The notes beneath the pieces are model-generated. The model searched no databases and was not told the DNA's origin. It saw only the letters and a list, made by a program, of their open reading frames with translations. Below are positions 16,661-25,839 of a DNA stretch of 64,000 nt, piece after piece (the first letter of the stretch is position 1; every line of letters starts with the position of its first letter). The stretch lies in contig CAWIIO010000005.1 of NCBI GenBank assembly GCA_963836265.1, positions 310,001 through 374,000 on the forward strand. The letters are read 5' to 3'. The DNA comes from CAIWHR01 sp963836265 (GTDB lineage Bacteria; Pseudomonadota; Gammaproteobacteria; Burkholderiales; Casimicrobiaceae). Position numbers and translations under genes: made by a program.

Positions 16661-16730
16661 CGCTCAATTCTAGCAAGCCCCTTCCGCGCTGCGCGACCGC
16701 TGCACTTCGCGCGCGAGTGGCGCCGGGCGC

Positions 16731-17612
16731 ATGATGCCTCCCGACACCGATCCCGAGTTCCCCCCGCTCGTCCTCGCCTTCGCCGCCACGGATCCGTCGG
16801 GCGGCGCCGGGTTGCAGGCCGACATCCTGACCCTCGCGAGCATGGGCTGCCATCCGCTGTCGGTGGTGACGGCGATCACCGTGCAGGACACGATGGGCGT
16901 CGACGGCATCCAGCCGCTCGATGCCGAGTGGGTGACGGACCAGGCGCGAAGCCTGCTCGAGGACATGCCGGTCGACGCGTTCAAAGTCGGCGTCCTGGGC
17001 AGTGTGGAGATCATCGCCGCGATCGCCGAGATCGTCTCCGACTATCCCGACGTGCCGCTGATCCTCGACCCGGTGCTCGCGTCCGGCCGCGGCGACGAAT
17101 TCGCGACCGACGACATGATCCACGCGCTGCGCGAACTGCTGTTGCCGCAGACGACGATCCTGACGCCGAACAGCATCGAGGCGCGCCGCCTCGCCGAAGC
17201 GGAGGATGACGACGACGCCCCGCTCGGCGCGTGCGCCGGGCGGCTGATCGAGATGGGCGCGGAATTCGTTCTGGTGACGGGCACCCACGAGGCGACCCGC
17301 GACGTCGTCAACGTGCTCTACGGTAAAGGCGGCGTTGTGCGCACCGACACCTGGCCGCGGCTCGCGGGCAGCTATCACGGGTCCGGCTGCACGCTCGCCT
17401 CGGCGATCGCCGCAATGCTCGCCAACGGGCTCGAGCTGCCGGAGGCCGTCCGCGAAGCACAGGATTACACGTGGCACGCGCTGAAAAGAGCGTACCGTCC
17501 CGGGATGGGCCAGCATCTTCCCGATCGCCTGTTCTGGGCGCGCGAGGACGCCGACGCGCCCGCCGACGCGGCCGACGCGCCACGTGCTGCCGATGCCGGC
17601 CGCACCCACTGA
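16731..17612 (+). CDS. thiD: Hydroxymethylpyrimidine/phosphomethylpyrimidine kinase
   Basis: A 293-residue ribokinase-fold enzyme that phosphorylates HMP and then HMP phosphate for thiamine synthesis. Landmarks are ATDPSGGAGLQADI near the N-terminus, KVGVLGS, ILDPVLASGRGDE, TPNSIEA and the catalytic anion hole GSYHGSGCTLAS. The C-terminal tail after about residue 265 is acidic and Ala-rich and extends beyond the usual family length of about 266. It overlaps thiE, so the two are co-translated. Confidence 0.95.
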   Translation: MMPPDTDPEFPPLVLAFAATDPSGGAGLQADILTLASMGCHPLSVVTAITVQDTMGVDGIQPLDAEWVTDQARSLLEDMPVDAFKVGVLGSVEIIAAIAEIVSDYPDVPLILDPVLASGRGDEFATDDMIHALRELLLPQTTILTPNSIEARRLAEAEDDDDAPLGACAGRLIEMGAEFVLVTGTHEATRDVVNVLYGKGGVVRTDTWPRLAGSYHGSGCTLASAIAAMLANGLELPEAVREAQDYTWHALKRAYRPGMGQHLPDRLFWAREDADAPADAADAPRAADAGRTH

Positions 17613-18291
17613 CGGCCCGATCGCGTTGCGCCGCGCCCGCGCGCGACGCATGGCCGGGCTCTATGCGATCACGCCGGACCTCACCGACGTCGGCGACCTG
17701 ACCGCGCGCGTCGCCGCTGCGCTGGCCGGCGGCGCAGCGGCGGTTCAGTATCGAAACAAGGGCGCCGATGCCGGCCGCCGGCGCGAGCAGGCGGCGGCGC
17801 TTGCGCGGATCCATGCGGCCCGCGGCGCGCTTCTCATCGTCAACGACGATCCCGCGCTCGCCGCCGCCATCGGTGCCGACGGCGTACATGTGGGAGAAGG
17901 CGACGCCGGCGTCGGGAAGGCGCGCGAGATCGTCGGGCCCGACCGCATCATCGGCGTGTCCTGCTACAACGATTTCACGCGAGCACTGGCCGCGGTCGCC
18001 GCCGGCGCCGACTACGTCGCGTTCGGCAGCTTCTTCGCTTCGACGGTGAAGCCCGCCGCGCGCCGCGCCGAGATCGAATTGCTCGAGCGGGCGCGGGAAC
18101 TCCCGGTGCCGGTCGTCGCGATTGGCGGTATCACGGCGGCCAACGCCGCGACGCTGGTCCGCGCCGGCGCCGATTCGGTGGCGGTGATTTCCGCGGTGTT
18201 CGACGCGCGCGACGTCGAAGCCGCGGCGAGCGCCATCGCGGCGGCTGTTGCCAACTCGCGATTCTTGCCCGAGCGAGCGTTGCACGAATGA
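17593..18291 (+). CDS. thiE: Thiamine-phosphate synthase
   Basis: A 232-residue TIM-barrel enzyme that joins HMP diphosphate with thiazole phosphate. Visible segments are GLYAITPD at the start of the barrel, VQYRNKGAD, LIVNDDPALA, GADGVHVGEGD, GVSCYND, YVAFGSFFAS(T)VKP and VAIGGI. GTG 17584 and ATG 17593 are both possible; the first 20 residues are not conserved. The start lies inside thiD. Confidence 0.95.
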   Translation: MPAAPTDGPIALRRARARRMAGLYAITPDLTDVGDLTARVAAALAGGAAAVQYRNKGADAGRRREQAAALARIHAARGALLIVNDDPALAAAIGADGVHVGEGDAGVGKAREIVGPDRIIGVSCYNDFTRALAAVAAGADYVAFGSFFASTVKPAARRAEIELLERARELPVPVVAIGGITAANAATLVRAGADSVAVISAVFDARDVEAAASAIAAAVANSRFLPERALHE

Positions 18292-18310
18292 GCGGAGGCG
18301 AGGCACCCGA

Positions 18311-19588
18311 ATGAGCCGCAACGACGAACTCTACGCGCGCGCCCAGCGCACGATCCCCGCCGGCGTCAACTCGCCGGTTCGCGCCTTCCGCTCGGTCGGG
18401 GGCACGCCGCGTTTCTTCGAGCGCGGCGAAGGTGCGTACGTCTGGGACGCCGACGGCAAACGCTATATCGACTACGTGGGCTCATGGGGGCCGGCGATTC
18501 TCGGCCACGCGCATCCGGCGGTGGTGAAGGCCGTCGTCGACATCGCGCCGAAGGGCCTGTCGTTCGGCGCGCCGACCGAGATCGAAGTCGAGATGGCCGA
18601 GACGCTGTGCCGGCTCCTGCCGTCGGTCGAGATGGTGCGGCTCGTCTCGTCGGGAACCGAAGCGACGATGTCGGCGTTGCGACTCGCGCGCGGCTTTACA
18701 GGGCGAAACAAGATCGTCAAGTTCGAAGGCTGTTATCACGGCCACGGGGACAGCCTGCTCGTGAAGGCCGGCTCCGGCGCGCTGACGTTCGGGCAGCCTT
18801 CGTCGGCGGGCGTGCCCGCCGCCATCGCGAACGAGACGATCGTGCTGCCTTTCAACGATCTCGCCGCGGTCGAGGCCGCGTTCAAGGCGGAGGGCGAGCA
18901 TATCGCCTGCATCATCGTCGAGCCGATCGCCGGCAACATGAATCTGGTCATGCCGCGCGCCGGTTTCCTGGCCGGGCTGCGCGCCGTCTGCGACCGCTAC
19001 GGCGCCGTGCTTATCTTCGACGAAGTGATGACGGGCTTTCGCGTTCATCCGCGCGGGGTGCAGGGCCTGGCCGGCGTCACGCCCGACTTGACCACGCTGG
19101 GCAAGGTCATCGGCGGCGGCATGCCGGTCGGTGCCTTCGGCGGCAAGCGCGCAATCATGGAGAAGATCGCGCCGCTGGGTCCCGTCTACCAGGCGGGAAC
19201 GCTATCGGGCAATCCGGTCGCCGTCGCCGCCGGCCTCGCGACCCTGAACCAAATTCAGGCGCCGGGGTTCTACGACGCGCTCGCCGCGAAGACGAAGTCT
19301 CTGACCGATGGACTCGCCACAGCGGCGAAACGCGCGGGCGTGCCATTCGCCGCGCAGTCGGCGGGCGGCATGTTCGGCCTCTATTTCGCCGACCGCGTGC
19401 CCGAGACCTACGATGCGGTGATGGGGTGCGACAAGGCGCGCTTCAACAAATTCTTCCACGCGCTGCTCGATGCGGGTGTTTATTTCGCGCCGTCGGCGTT
19501 CGAGGCCGGCTTCGTGTCCGCCGCGCACACGGCGGAGGACATCGCGGCGACGATCGCCTGCGCGGAAAAGGCGTTCGCCGCCGGCTGA
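18311..19588 (+). CDS. hemL: Glutamate-1-semialdehyde 2,1-aminomutase
   Basis: A 425-residue PLP enzyme that isomerises glutamate-1-semialdehyde to 5-aminolevulinate, the committed tetrapyrrole precursor. Family signatures are PAGVNSPVRAF, VSSGTEATMSALRLAR, CYHGHGDSLLVKAGSG, FDEVMTGFR and the PLP-lysine segment TTLGKVIGGGMPVGAFGG. The length is normal. It follows thiE by 19 bases. Heme supply fits with, but is not specifically tied to, the nearby oxidase cluster. Confidence 0.97.
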   Translation: MSRNDELYARAQRTIPAGVNSPVRAFRSVGGTPRFFERGEGAYVWDADGKRYIDYVGSWGPAILGHAHPAVVKAVVDIAPKGLSFGAPTEIEVEMAETLCRLLPSVEMVRLVSSGTEATMSALRLARGFTGRNKIVKFEGCYHGHGDSLLVKAGSGALTFGQPSSAGVPAAIANETIVLPFNDLAAVEAAFKAEGEHIACIIVEPIAGNMNLVMPRAGFLAGLRAVCDRYGAVLIFDEVMTGFRVHPRGVQGLAGVTPDLTTLGKVIGGGMPVGAFGGKRAIMEKIAPLGPVYQAGTLSGNPVAVAAGLATLNQIQAPGFYDALAAKTKSLTDGLATAAKRAGVPFAAQSAGGMFGLYFADRVPETYDAVMGCDKARFNKFFHALLDAGVYFAPSAFEAGFVSAAHTAEDIAATIACAEKAFAAG

Positions 19589-19613
19589 GCGCTCGCAGGA
19601 GCCGCGTCCCGCA

Positions 19614-20744
19614 TCAACGCAACGCTGCCAGCGCCGCCTTCGTCGCTTCCAGATACGCGTGGCCGTAGGCGAGGTCGGGCTCGAGGTGACAGCCTTCGGC
19701 CCACTCGTTCCACGCATTGATGAACACGAGCCTTTCCTCCGCGGGGTGCTCGCGCGCCGTTTGCGCGAGCAGTGCCGTGAGCCACCGCTCGTAGTTCGCC
19801 GGATGGGAATTCACGAACACATGGCCGTTGTTCGCGACCCGCGGCGTGTTGTCCCAGCCGACCATGATGCCGCGGTGGAGGCGGAACTCGGGCGAACGGC
19901 GAGCAATCGAGCCTTGGGCGCTGTAAACGTAGTCCCAGATTTGGCCCCGAAACTCCGGATCGGTGATTTCCATGCTCGGGGTCAATTCGCTGACCTCCAG
20001 GTTATGGGGCGGAAACTCGACGCCCGCATCGAATCCCCACGCTGCGGGGTTGACCATGCCGGGCACGTGCACGAATACGAGATAGAGATCTTCCACCCCC
20101 TCGATCCGGGCCTGCTCGCGAAAGCGCGAGGCGGTCGCCCGCGGATCCGGCAGCAGATTCGCTCGATAAACGACGAGCAGCGGCCGGCCGCGGACCCGAA
20201 TGTAGCGCGGGTCGTTGAACAGCGGGACGAGATCTCCAATCAAGCGCCGGTCGGCGTCGGGAGAATAGTCCTGGGCGATCAGAACGTCCTGATCCCGGCC
20301 GTCCCAGCGGCGCGTCCAGTTCTCGTTCGCCCAGCAGACGCAGAAGGGGAAGTCGGGCTTCCCGCCGCGGTGTACTTCGTCGAGAGGGCGTTGCAGCAGC
20401 CGGCGGCCGTTGAACCAGTAGTAGTAGTAGCAGAAGCCGTGAATCCCGTAGTGCCGCGCGAGCTCCGCCTGCTCGATGCGCGTCTCCGGCACGCGGAGAT
20501 CGTAGAAGCCGAGATCCGAGGGAACGTGCGGCTGGTAATGTCCTTTGAATTTCGGCCGTGCGCGCACGACGTTGCGCCAATCGGTGAAGCCCCTGCCCCA
20601 CCAGGCGTCGTTCTCGGGGATCGGGTGGTACTGCGGCAGATAGAAGGCGATGAGCCTTGAGTCGGACACGGGCGGCAGAAGAGAGTGTGGGGTTTTGCTG
20701 CGCGCGGACGCGCGCACGGCCAAGTCGTCGGGCGCCGGCGACAT
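19614..20744 (-). CDS. WbsX-family glycan-biosynthesis protein
   Basis: A 376-residue protein of the WbsX-like family (TIM-barrel, GH99-like fold), found in O-antigen and capsule clusters and usually called a glycosyltransferase without direct proof. Landmarks are IAFYLPQYHPIPENDAWWG, GFTDWRNV, the run HGFCYYYYWFNGRRLL and CWANENWTRRWDG, and the C-terminal FINAWNEWAEGCHLEPD. It converges with hemL and is divergent from gspE. An N-terminal tail of about 25 residues precedes the conserved part. The frame is open far upstream across gspE, but that is a high-GC shadow. Confidence 0.88.
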   Translation of the reverse strand: MSPAPDDLAVRASARSKTPHSLLPPVSDSRLIAFYLPQYHPIPENDAWWGRGFTDWRNVVRARPKFKGHYQPHVPSDLGFYDLRVPETRIEQAELARHYGIHGFCYYYYWFNGRRLLQRPLDEVHRGGKPDFPFCVCWANENWTRRWDGRDQDVLIAQDYSPDADRRLIGDLVPLFNDPRYIRVRGRPLLVVYRANLLPDPRATASRFREQARIEGVEDLYLVFVHVPGMVNPAAWGFDAGVEFPPHNLEVSELTPSMEITDPEFRGQIWDYVYSAQGSIARRSPEFRLHRGIMVGWDNTPRVANNGHVFVNSHPANYERWLTALLAQTAREHPAEERLVFINAWNEWAEGCHLEPDLAYGHAYLEATKAALAALR

Positions 20745-20894
20745 TTTATCGCGACGCCGTCGGGACGCGGCGACACTTTGCCGGAAGAATCGTTTGCAAC
20801 ACCTTGATTCAAGCGGGTCTCCAACGATTTTTTGGGTGTGCGTCGTGCTATCATCGAGCGCTCTTTTTTCACGTTTCCGGTATCGCGAGAACGC

Positions 20895-22595
20895 GTGGAT
20901 ACACCTGTCAGAAAGCGCCTGGGCGAGATCCTGATCGAGCGCGGCAAGCTCGATGCAGTGGGTCTCGAGCGCGCGTTGCGTCTGCAGCAGGAGTCCGGAG
21001 AAAGACTGGGTGCGCTGCTCGTGACGCTCGGCGTGTGCGCGCAGCGCGACGTGACGGAAGCGCTCGCCGCGCAGCTTTCGCTGCCGCTCGTCGACGCCGC
21101 CGGCTATCCGGAATTTCCGATCCTCGAGGAGCGCATTTCGGCTCGGTTCCTGCGCGAAGCGCGCGCGCTGCCGGTGAAGGAAGACGAGCAGGAGCTGGCG
21201 CTCGCAATGGCCGACCCGACCGACGAATACACGATCGGCGCGTTCCGCATGGTGACCGGCCGCGACGTGAAGCCGATGGTCGCGATTCCGTCGGAGCTCG
21301 AAGCCGCGCTCGAGCGACTCTACGGGACCGGCCGGTCCGCGGTCGGGCAGATCATCGGCGACGTCGAGCAGCGCGGCGACGATCTCGCGTTCGATGCCGA
21401 TGTCCAGCAGCTCAAGGACCTGGCCGCCGAGGCGCCGGTGATCCGGCTCGTCTCGCTCATCATCACCAATGCGCTCGACGTGCGCGCCTCCGACATCCAC
21501 ATCGAGCCCTTCGAGAACCGCCTCGTCGTCCGCTATCGGATCGACGGCGTGCTGCACGAGGTCGAGTCGCCGCCGCGCCGCTTCTCCGCCGCGGTGATCT
21601 CGCGCGTCAAGATCATGGCGAACCTCGACATCGCCGAGCGGCGGCTGCCGCAGGACGGACGCATCCGGCTGCGCGTCCAGGGGAAGGAGATCGATCTCCG
21701 CGTCTCGACGGTGCCGACGATGCACGGCGAGTCGGTCGTCATGCGGATCCTCGACAAGGGCGGCGTTGCGCTCAACTTCCAGCGGCTGGGCTTCGAAGAC
21801 GACACGCTGAAGGTGTTCCTCAAGGTGTTGCTGGAGCCGCACGGCATCCTGCTCGTCACCGGACCCACGGGCTCCGGCAAGACGACCACACTCTATACGG
21901 CGCTCGAGAAGCTCAATCAGCCCGACGTGAAGATCCTCACCGTCGAGGACCCCGTCGAGTACCAGATGCCCGGGATCAACCAGATTCAGGTGAAGCCGCA
22001 GATCGACCTTACGTTCGCCAATGCGTTGCGCTCGATCGTGCGGCAGGATCCGGACGTGATCATGATCGGCGAGATCCGCGATCTGGAGACCGCGGAGATC
22101 GCCGTGCAGTCGGCGCTCACCGGCCACCTCGTGCTGTCCACGATTCACACCAACGACGCAGCGTCGACGGTGAACCGCCTGCTCGACATGGGCGTCGAAG
22201 ACTATCTGCTGACGTCGACCGTCATCGGCATCCTCGCGCAGCGGCTCGTGCGCACGCTGTGCGAGGCGTGCAAGGAGCCCTACACGGCGCTGCCGGAGCT
22301 CGTCGACGAGCTCGGCCTGTCCCGTTTCAGCGCGGACAAGGACATCACGCTGTTCCACCCGAAAGGCTGCCCGCACTGCGCCCAGACCGGCTACTCGGGG
22401 CGGATCAGCATTCTCGAGATGCTGCCGATCACCGACCCGCTGCGCAGCCTCGTGATGAAGCACGCGATTTCGACCGACCTGCGCAACGAGGCGATCCGCG
22501 AGGGGATGGTGACGATGTACGAGGACGGCCTGCGCAAGGCAGTCCGCGGCATCACGACGTTCGAGGAAGTGCTGCGCGTCACCCGCGAGAAGTAA
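20895..22595 (+). CDS. gspE: Type II secretion ATPase GspE
   Basis: A 566-residue hexameric ATPase that powers the type II pseudopilus at the cytoplasmic face. The N-terminal domain (KRLGEILIERGKL) is the MshEN type. The core has Walker A GPTGSGKTTTLY, the Asp box (ILTVEDPVEYQ), Walker B (VIMIGEIRDLETAEIA) and the His box (STIHTNDAA). A tetra-Cys zinc loop (CEAC and CPHC) is present, as in GspE and PilB. GTG at 20895 is used; another GTG at 20832 would add 21 residues. It heads the operon in the order E-x-F-G-H-I-J-K-L-M-N-D known from Xanthomonas xps. Confidence 0.96.
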   Translation: MDTPVRKRLGEILIERGKLDAVGLERALRLQQESGERLGALLVTLGVCAQRDVTEALAAQLSLPLVDAAGYPEFPILEERISARFLREARALPVKEDEQELALAMADPTDEYTIGAFRMVTGRDVKPMVAIPSELEAALERLYGTGRSAVGQIIGDVEQRGDDLAFDADVQQLKDLAAEAPVIRLVSLIITNALDVRASDIHIEPFENRLVVRYRIDGVLHEVESPPRRFSAAVISRVKIMANLDIAERRLPQDGRIRLRVQGKEIDLRVSTVPTMHGESVVMRILDKGGVALNFQRLGFEDDTLKVFLKVLLEPHGILLVTGPTGSGKTTTLYTALEKLNQPDVKILTVEDPVEYQMPGINQIQVKPQIDLTFANALRSIVRQDPDVIMIGEIRDLETAEIAVQSALTGHLVLSTIHTNDAASTVNRLLDMGVEDYLLTSTVIGILAQRLVRTLCEACKEPYTALPELVDELGLSRFSADKDITLFHPKGCPHCAQTGYSGRISILEMLPITDPLRSLVMKHAISTDLRNEAIREGMVTMYEDGLRKAVRGITTFEEVLRVTREK

Positions 22596-22610
22596 CGCAC
22601 ACCCCCCTCC

Positions 22611-23576
22611 ATGATGGAACTTCGTCCGCGGCACATCTATTCGGTCCATTTCGACATCGTCCACGGATGTCAGCTGCGCTGCGTCGGTTGTCCCAATTCG
22701 ACGCTCGAGCCCAAGATCCAGCGGATCGCGGTCGAGGATTTCGCGCTGTGCCTGTCGCACATCGACGTCGAGCGCATCCACACGCTGCGGCTGTTCAATT
22801 TCGGCGAGCCGCTTCTGCACCGGCAACTGGCCGCGGTCGTCGCCGAGATTCCGAAGCAGCGCTGGCGGGTGTCGGTGGTCGAGATCTCGACCAACGCGCA
22901 ATGGGTAGACTGGGACGATTTCGCGGAGATGCTGCGGCAGGAAGTCGTGAATCGGCTGGTCGTCTCCTGTGACGGCGACGCCTCGCCCGAGTCCTACGAG
23001 CGGCTGCGGCCGCCGTCGGAATGGGAGAAGCTAATCGAGTTCCTCGAGCGCGCCGCGGCGCTGCGCGACCGCTATGCGCCGGCGATGCAGCTTGCGACGC
23101 GATCGGTGATCGAGACGCGCGAGGATGCGCTTCGGTGGGAAGAGGTCTTGCGCCCGCGGGGCTGGGCGCCCGAATTCCGGCGCTGGATGGCGCTTCCGGG
23201 GGCGAAGGAGAACCGAACCGGGCGCGCGGTGCTGGCCCCGCGCGGGGCGTGCGTGTTCCTGGCCGACGCAAGCGAGTACGCGAGCCATCCCTGGCACGGC
23301 GAGATCAACCTGCTCTACGTCGATGCCGACGGCACCGTGGTTCCGTGCTGCATGCATCCGCAGGCGGGGGTCTTTGGAAACCTGAAGAAGCAGAAATACA
23401 GCGAGATCCTGAATGGCGACGCGCGCCGCCGGATGAAAGAGGCGATGGGGACGAATCGCGCGGCGATGCCGGTGTGCGGCACCTGCGACGTCGGCCCGGT
23501 CGGCAACGAGGGCGAATCGTTCTGGAGCCCGCTCACGTTCTGGAGCGCCGGCAAGAGCCAGTTGCCGGAGCGGTGA
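22611..23576 (+). CDS. Radical SAM/SPASM protein embedded in the type II secretion operon
   Basis: A 321-residue protein. The radical SAM CxxxCxxC motif is Cys20-Cys24-Cys27 (GCQLRCVGC). A GEPLL motif follows at the usual SAM-binding distance. The C-terminal third has extra Cys (RGACVF, VVPCCMHP, MPVCGTC) that fit a SPASM-type auxiliary iron-sulfur domain. Such enzymes often modify peptides or small carbohydrates; the substrate here is unknown. It lies 15 bases after gspE and 14 before gspF, so it is part of the operon. Core type II systems do not include such a gene. Confidence 0.85.
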   Translation: MMELRPRHIYSVHFDIVHGCQLRCVGCPNSTLEPKIQRIAVEDFALCLSHIDVERIHTLRLFNFGEPLLHRQLAAVVAEIPKQRWRVSVVEISTNAQWVDWDDFAEMLRQEVVNRLVVSCDGDASPESYERLRPPSEWEKLIEFLERAAALRDRYAPAMQLATRSVIETREDALRWEEVLRPRGWAPEFRRWMALPGAKENRTGRAVLAPRGACVFLADASEYASHPWHGEINLLYVDADGTVVPCCMHPQAGVFGNLKKQKYSEILNGDARRRMKEAMGTNRAAMPVCGTCDVGPVGNEGESFWSPLTFWSAGKSQLPER

Positions 23577-23590
23577 GACAGAGAGCCTTC

Positions 23591-24838
23591 ATGCCGATGT
23601 TCCGCTATAAAGCCGTCAACGCGTCGGGCGACGTCGCCGTCGGCGAACTCGACGCCGCCAACGAAGCCGAGATCGTCGACCGGTTGCGCGACCAGGGCCT
23701 GCTGCCGATGCAGGTCGCGCCCGCGGCTGCCGCAAAGGGATCCGCGGCGGGCGCGGCCACGGCGAGCGGCGGTGGCCGCCGCCGCGGCTTCCTCGCGCCG
23801 AAGCGCGTCACGCGCGATCATCTGCTGGCGCTCACCCGCGAGCTCGCCACACTCCTTCGCGCGGGGCTGCCCCTCGATCGCGCGCTGGAGATCCTGATCG
23901 GGCTTGCCGAAACTCCCCCGGTCGAAGCGCTGCTCCAGGGCATTCGCGACGACGTGCGCGGCGGCAAGTCGTTGTCGCAGGCGCTCGAGGCGCGGCGCGA
24001 CGTGTTCTCGCGCTTCTACGTCAACATCGTCCGCGCGGGCGAGGCGGGCGGTGCGCTCGGCGCCGTGCTGACGCGTCTCGCCGAAACGATGGAGCGCAAC
24101 AAGGAGTTGCGCGAGTCCGTGATCTCGGCGCTCATCTATCCGACGATCCTGATCGGCGTCGCCGTGCTCTCGCTGATGGTGATTCTGGGCTTTGTCGTGC
24201 CGCAGTTCGAGCAGACGTTCGCGCAGTCCGGAAAGGCGCTGCCGCTGGCGACCCAGATCGTCGTGTTCATCGGCACGGGGCTCAAGCGGTGGTGGTGGGC
24301 CGGGCTCGCCGTCTTCGCGCTCGCCGTCGCGTGGATGCGCCGCCGGCTGCGCGACCCCGTGATCCGCAACCGCTGGGATGCCCGGATGCTCCGCTGGCCG
24401 CTCGTGGGCGATCTCACGACCAAAGTCGAGGTCGCGCGATTCGCGCGCACGCTCGCGACGCTGCTCGGCAACGGCGTCACGCTGCTCGCGGGGCTCGCGA
24501 TCGTCAAGGACACGCTCGGCAACAGCGTGCTCGCGAATGCGCTCGACGGCGTCGTCGCGCGGTTGCGCGAGGGCAAGGGATTCGGGCGGCCGCTCGGCGA
24601 GACGGGACTGTATCCGAAACTCGCAGTGCAGATGATCCTGGTCGGCGAGGAGTCGGGTCGGCTCGAGGAGATGTTGACCCGCGTCGCCGAGGTCTACGAC
24701 CGCGAAGTCGCGCTGGCGATCAAACGCTTTCTCGCCGTGCTGGAACCGGCCCTGCTTCTCTCGCTGGCGGTCCTGATCGGCGGGATCGTATTCTCGATCC
24801 TGCTGGGCGTGATGGGCATGAGCGAACTTGTCCAGTGA
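23591..24838 (+). CDS. gspF: Type II secretion inner-membrane platform protein GspF
   Basis: A 415-residue polytopic protein that anchors the assembly platform and contacts GspE. It has the tandem T2SSF cytoplasmic domains (first about residues 80-200, second about 280-400) and three membrane helices (LIYPTILIGVAVLSLMVILGF, WWWAGLAVFALAV, and the C-terminal LLLSLAVLIGGIVFSILLGV). The N-terminal MFRYKAVNASGDVAVGELDA is typical. A Gly/Ala-rich linker occupies residues about 45-65. Confidence 0.95.
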   Translation: MPMFRYKAVNASGDVAVGELDAANEAEIVDRLRDQGLLPMQVAPAAAAKGSAAGAATASGGGRRRGFLAPKRVTRDHLLALTRELATLLRAGLPLDRALEILIGLAETPPVEALLQGIRDDVRGGKSLSQALEARRDVFSRFYVNIVRAGEAGGALGAVLTRLAETMERNKELRESVISALIYPTILIGVAVLSLMVILGFVVPQFEQTFAQSGKALPLATQIVVFIGTGLKRWWWAGLAVFALAVAWMRRRLRDPVIRNRWDARMLRWPLVGDLTTKVEVARFARTLATLLGNGVTLLAGLAIVKDTLGNSVLANALDGVVARLREGKGFGRPLGETGLYPKLAVQMILVGEESGRLEEMLTRVAEVYDREVALAIKRFLAVLEPALLLSLAVLIGGIVFSILLGVMGMSELVQ

Positions 24839-24912
24839 GGCCTGTCTAATTTATTCATGCGCCGCGTGCAGATACTGCCGCGGCGCTGTAGCGAACAAAC
24901 GCGGGAGATTCA

Positions 24913-25353
24913 ATGGCTGCACGCGAAATGAAGCGAAGCGCGGCAAGTGGCATGACGCTGATCGAGATTCTGGTCGTGCTGGTGCTGATCGCCGTCGTGA
25001 TGGGCATCGTCGGCGGCAATTTCATCGGCAAGGGAGAGAAGGCCAAGGCCGACGCGGCGAAGATCGAGATCGGCCAGATCGCCCAGACGCTCGATCTCTA
25101 CAAGCTCGAGATCGGCCGCTATCCGACCACCCAGGAAGGCCTCCAGGCGTTGATCACCGCGCCCGCGGGGGTCGCCAACTGGAACGGACCCTACTGGAAG
25201 AGATCGTCGGTGCCGAAGGATCCGTGGGGCAACGAGTACAAGTACCTGTCACCCGCGTCGAGCGCGCCCTACGAAATCATCTCGCTCGGCGCCGACGGCA
25301 AGGAAGGCGGCGAGGGCACGAACAAGGACATCAGCAGCAGCAATTCGCAATGA
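24913..25353 (+). CDS. gspG: Major pseudopilin GspG
   Basis: A 146-residue type IV prepilin-like protein that forms the bulk of the type II pseudopilus. The leader of 13 residues ends in Gly; the prepilin peptidase cuts before Met14, and Glu18 is at the +5 position (SGMTLIEILVVL). The C-terminal domain has the family signature RYPTTQEGLQAL...WNGPYWK and DPWGNEYKY. A purine-rich GGGAGA site precedes the ATG. The 74 bases before it hold a CGCCGCG/CGCGGCG inverted repeat (about 24859-24885) of unknown meaning. Confidence 0.97.
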   Translation: MAAREMKRSAASGMTLIEILVVLVLIAVVMGIVGGNFIGKGEKAKADAAKIEIGQIAQTLDLYKLEIGRYPTTQEGLQALITAPAGVANWNGPYWKRSSVPKDPWGNEYKYLSPASSAPYEIISLGADGKEGGEGTNKDISSSNSQ

Positions 25354-25838
25354 CGCACCTTCGACGCCGCGCTCGTGCAGCTTCGGCCTCCGCTCCGCGA
25401 CGGGCGCAGGGGGGCGTGACGCTGCTCGAGCTGCTGATCGTGCTGTCGATCATGGCGATCATCGCGGGACTCGTGATTCCGATGTTCGGAACCGGGGTGT
25501 CGAGCACCGAATTGAAGAGCGCTGCGCGACAGGTCGCCGCGGGGCTGCGCCTCGCGCGAAGCGAAGCGGTTGCGACGCGCCACGACACGCGCCTTGTGCT
25601 CGACCTCGAGCAACGTACGTTCCAGGTGGAGCCGGATCCGCGGATCCACGCGTTGCCGCGCGAGCTCGAGATGAAGCTCTACACTGCGCAGAGCGACCTT
25701 GTCTCCGACCGCATCGGCGCGATCCGTTTCTTCCCCGACGGCGGCTCCAATGGCGGCCGGATCACGCTCGCGTCGGGCGAGCGCAAATACGACGTGGACA
25801 TCGACTGGCTGACCGGCCGGGTCGCTATCAACGATTGA
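25350..25838 (+). CDS. gspH: Minor pseudopilin GspH
   Basis: A 162-residue protein. The prepilin processing site is QGGVTLLELLIVLS, with Gly before the cut and Glu at +5, followed by a hydrophobic helix. The GspH domain pattern AARQVAAGLRLARSEAVATR follows the helix. The basic, Ala-rich leader is about 22 residues. The ATG overlaps the gspG stop by four bases. Minor pseudopilins H, I, J and K form the tip of the pseudopilus. Confidence 0.92.
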   Translation: MTHLRRRARAASASAPRRAQGGVTLLELLIVLSIMAIIAGLVIPMFGTGVSSTELKSAARQVAAGLRLARSEAVATRHDTRLVLDLEQRTFQVEPDPRIHALPRELEMKLYTAQSDLVSDRIGAIRFFPDGGSNGGRITLASGERKYDVDIDWLTGRVAIND

Positions 25839-25839
25839 C

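Noticed and set aside
19614..22901. Minus-strand frame of 1095 codons across gspE
   Set aside because: Only the part from 20744 downwards encodes a real protein (WbsX family). The rest is a shadow of gspE, caused by high GC and lacking recognisable domains.
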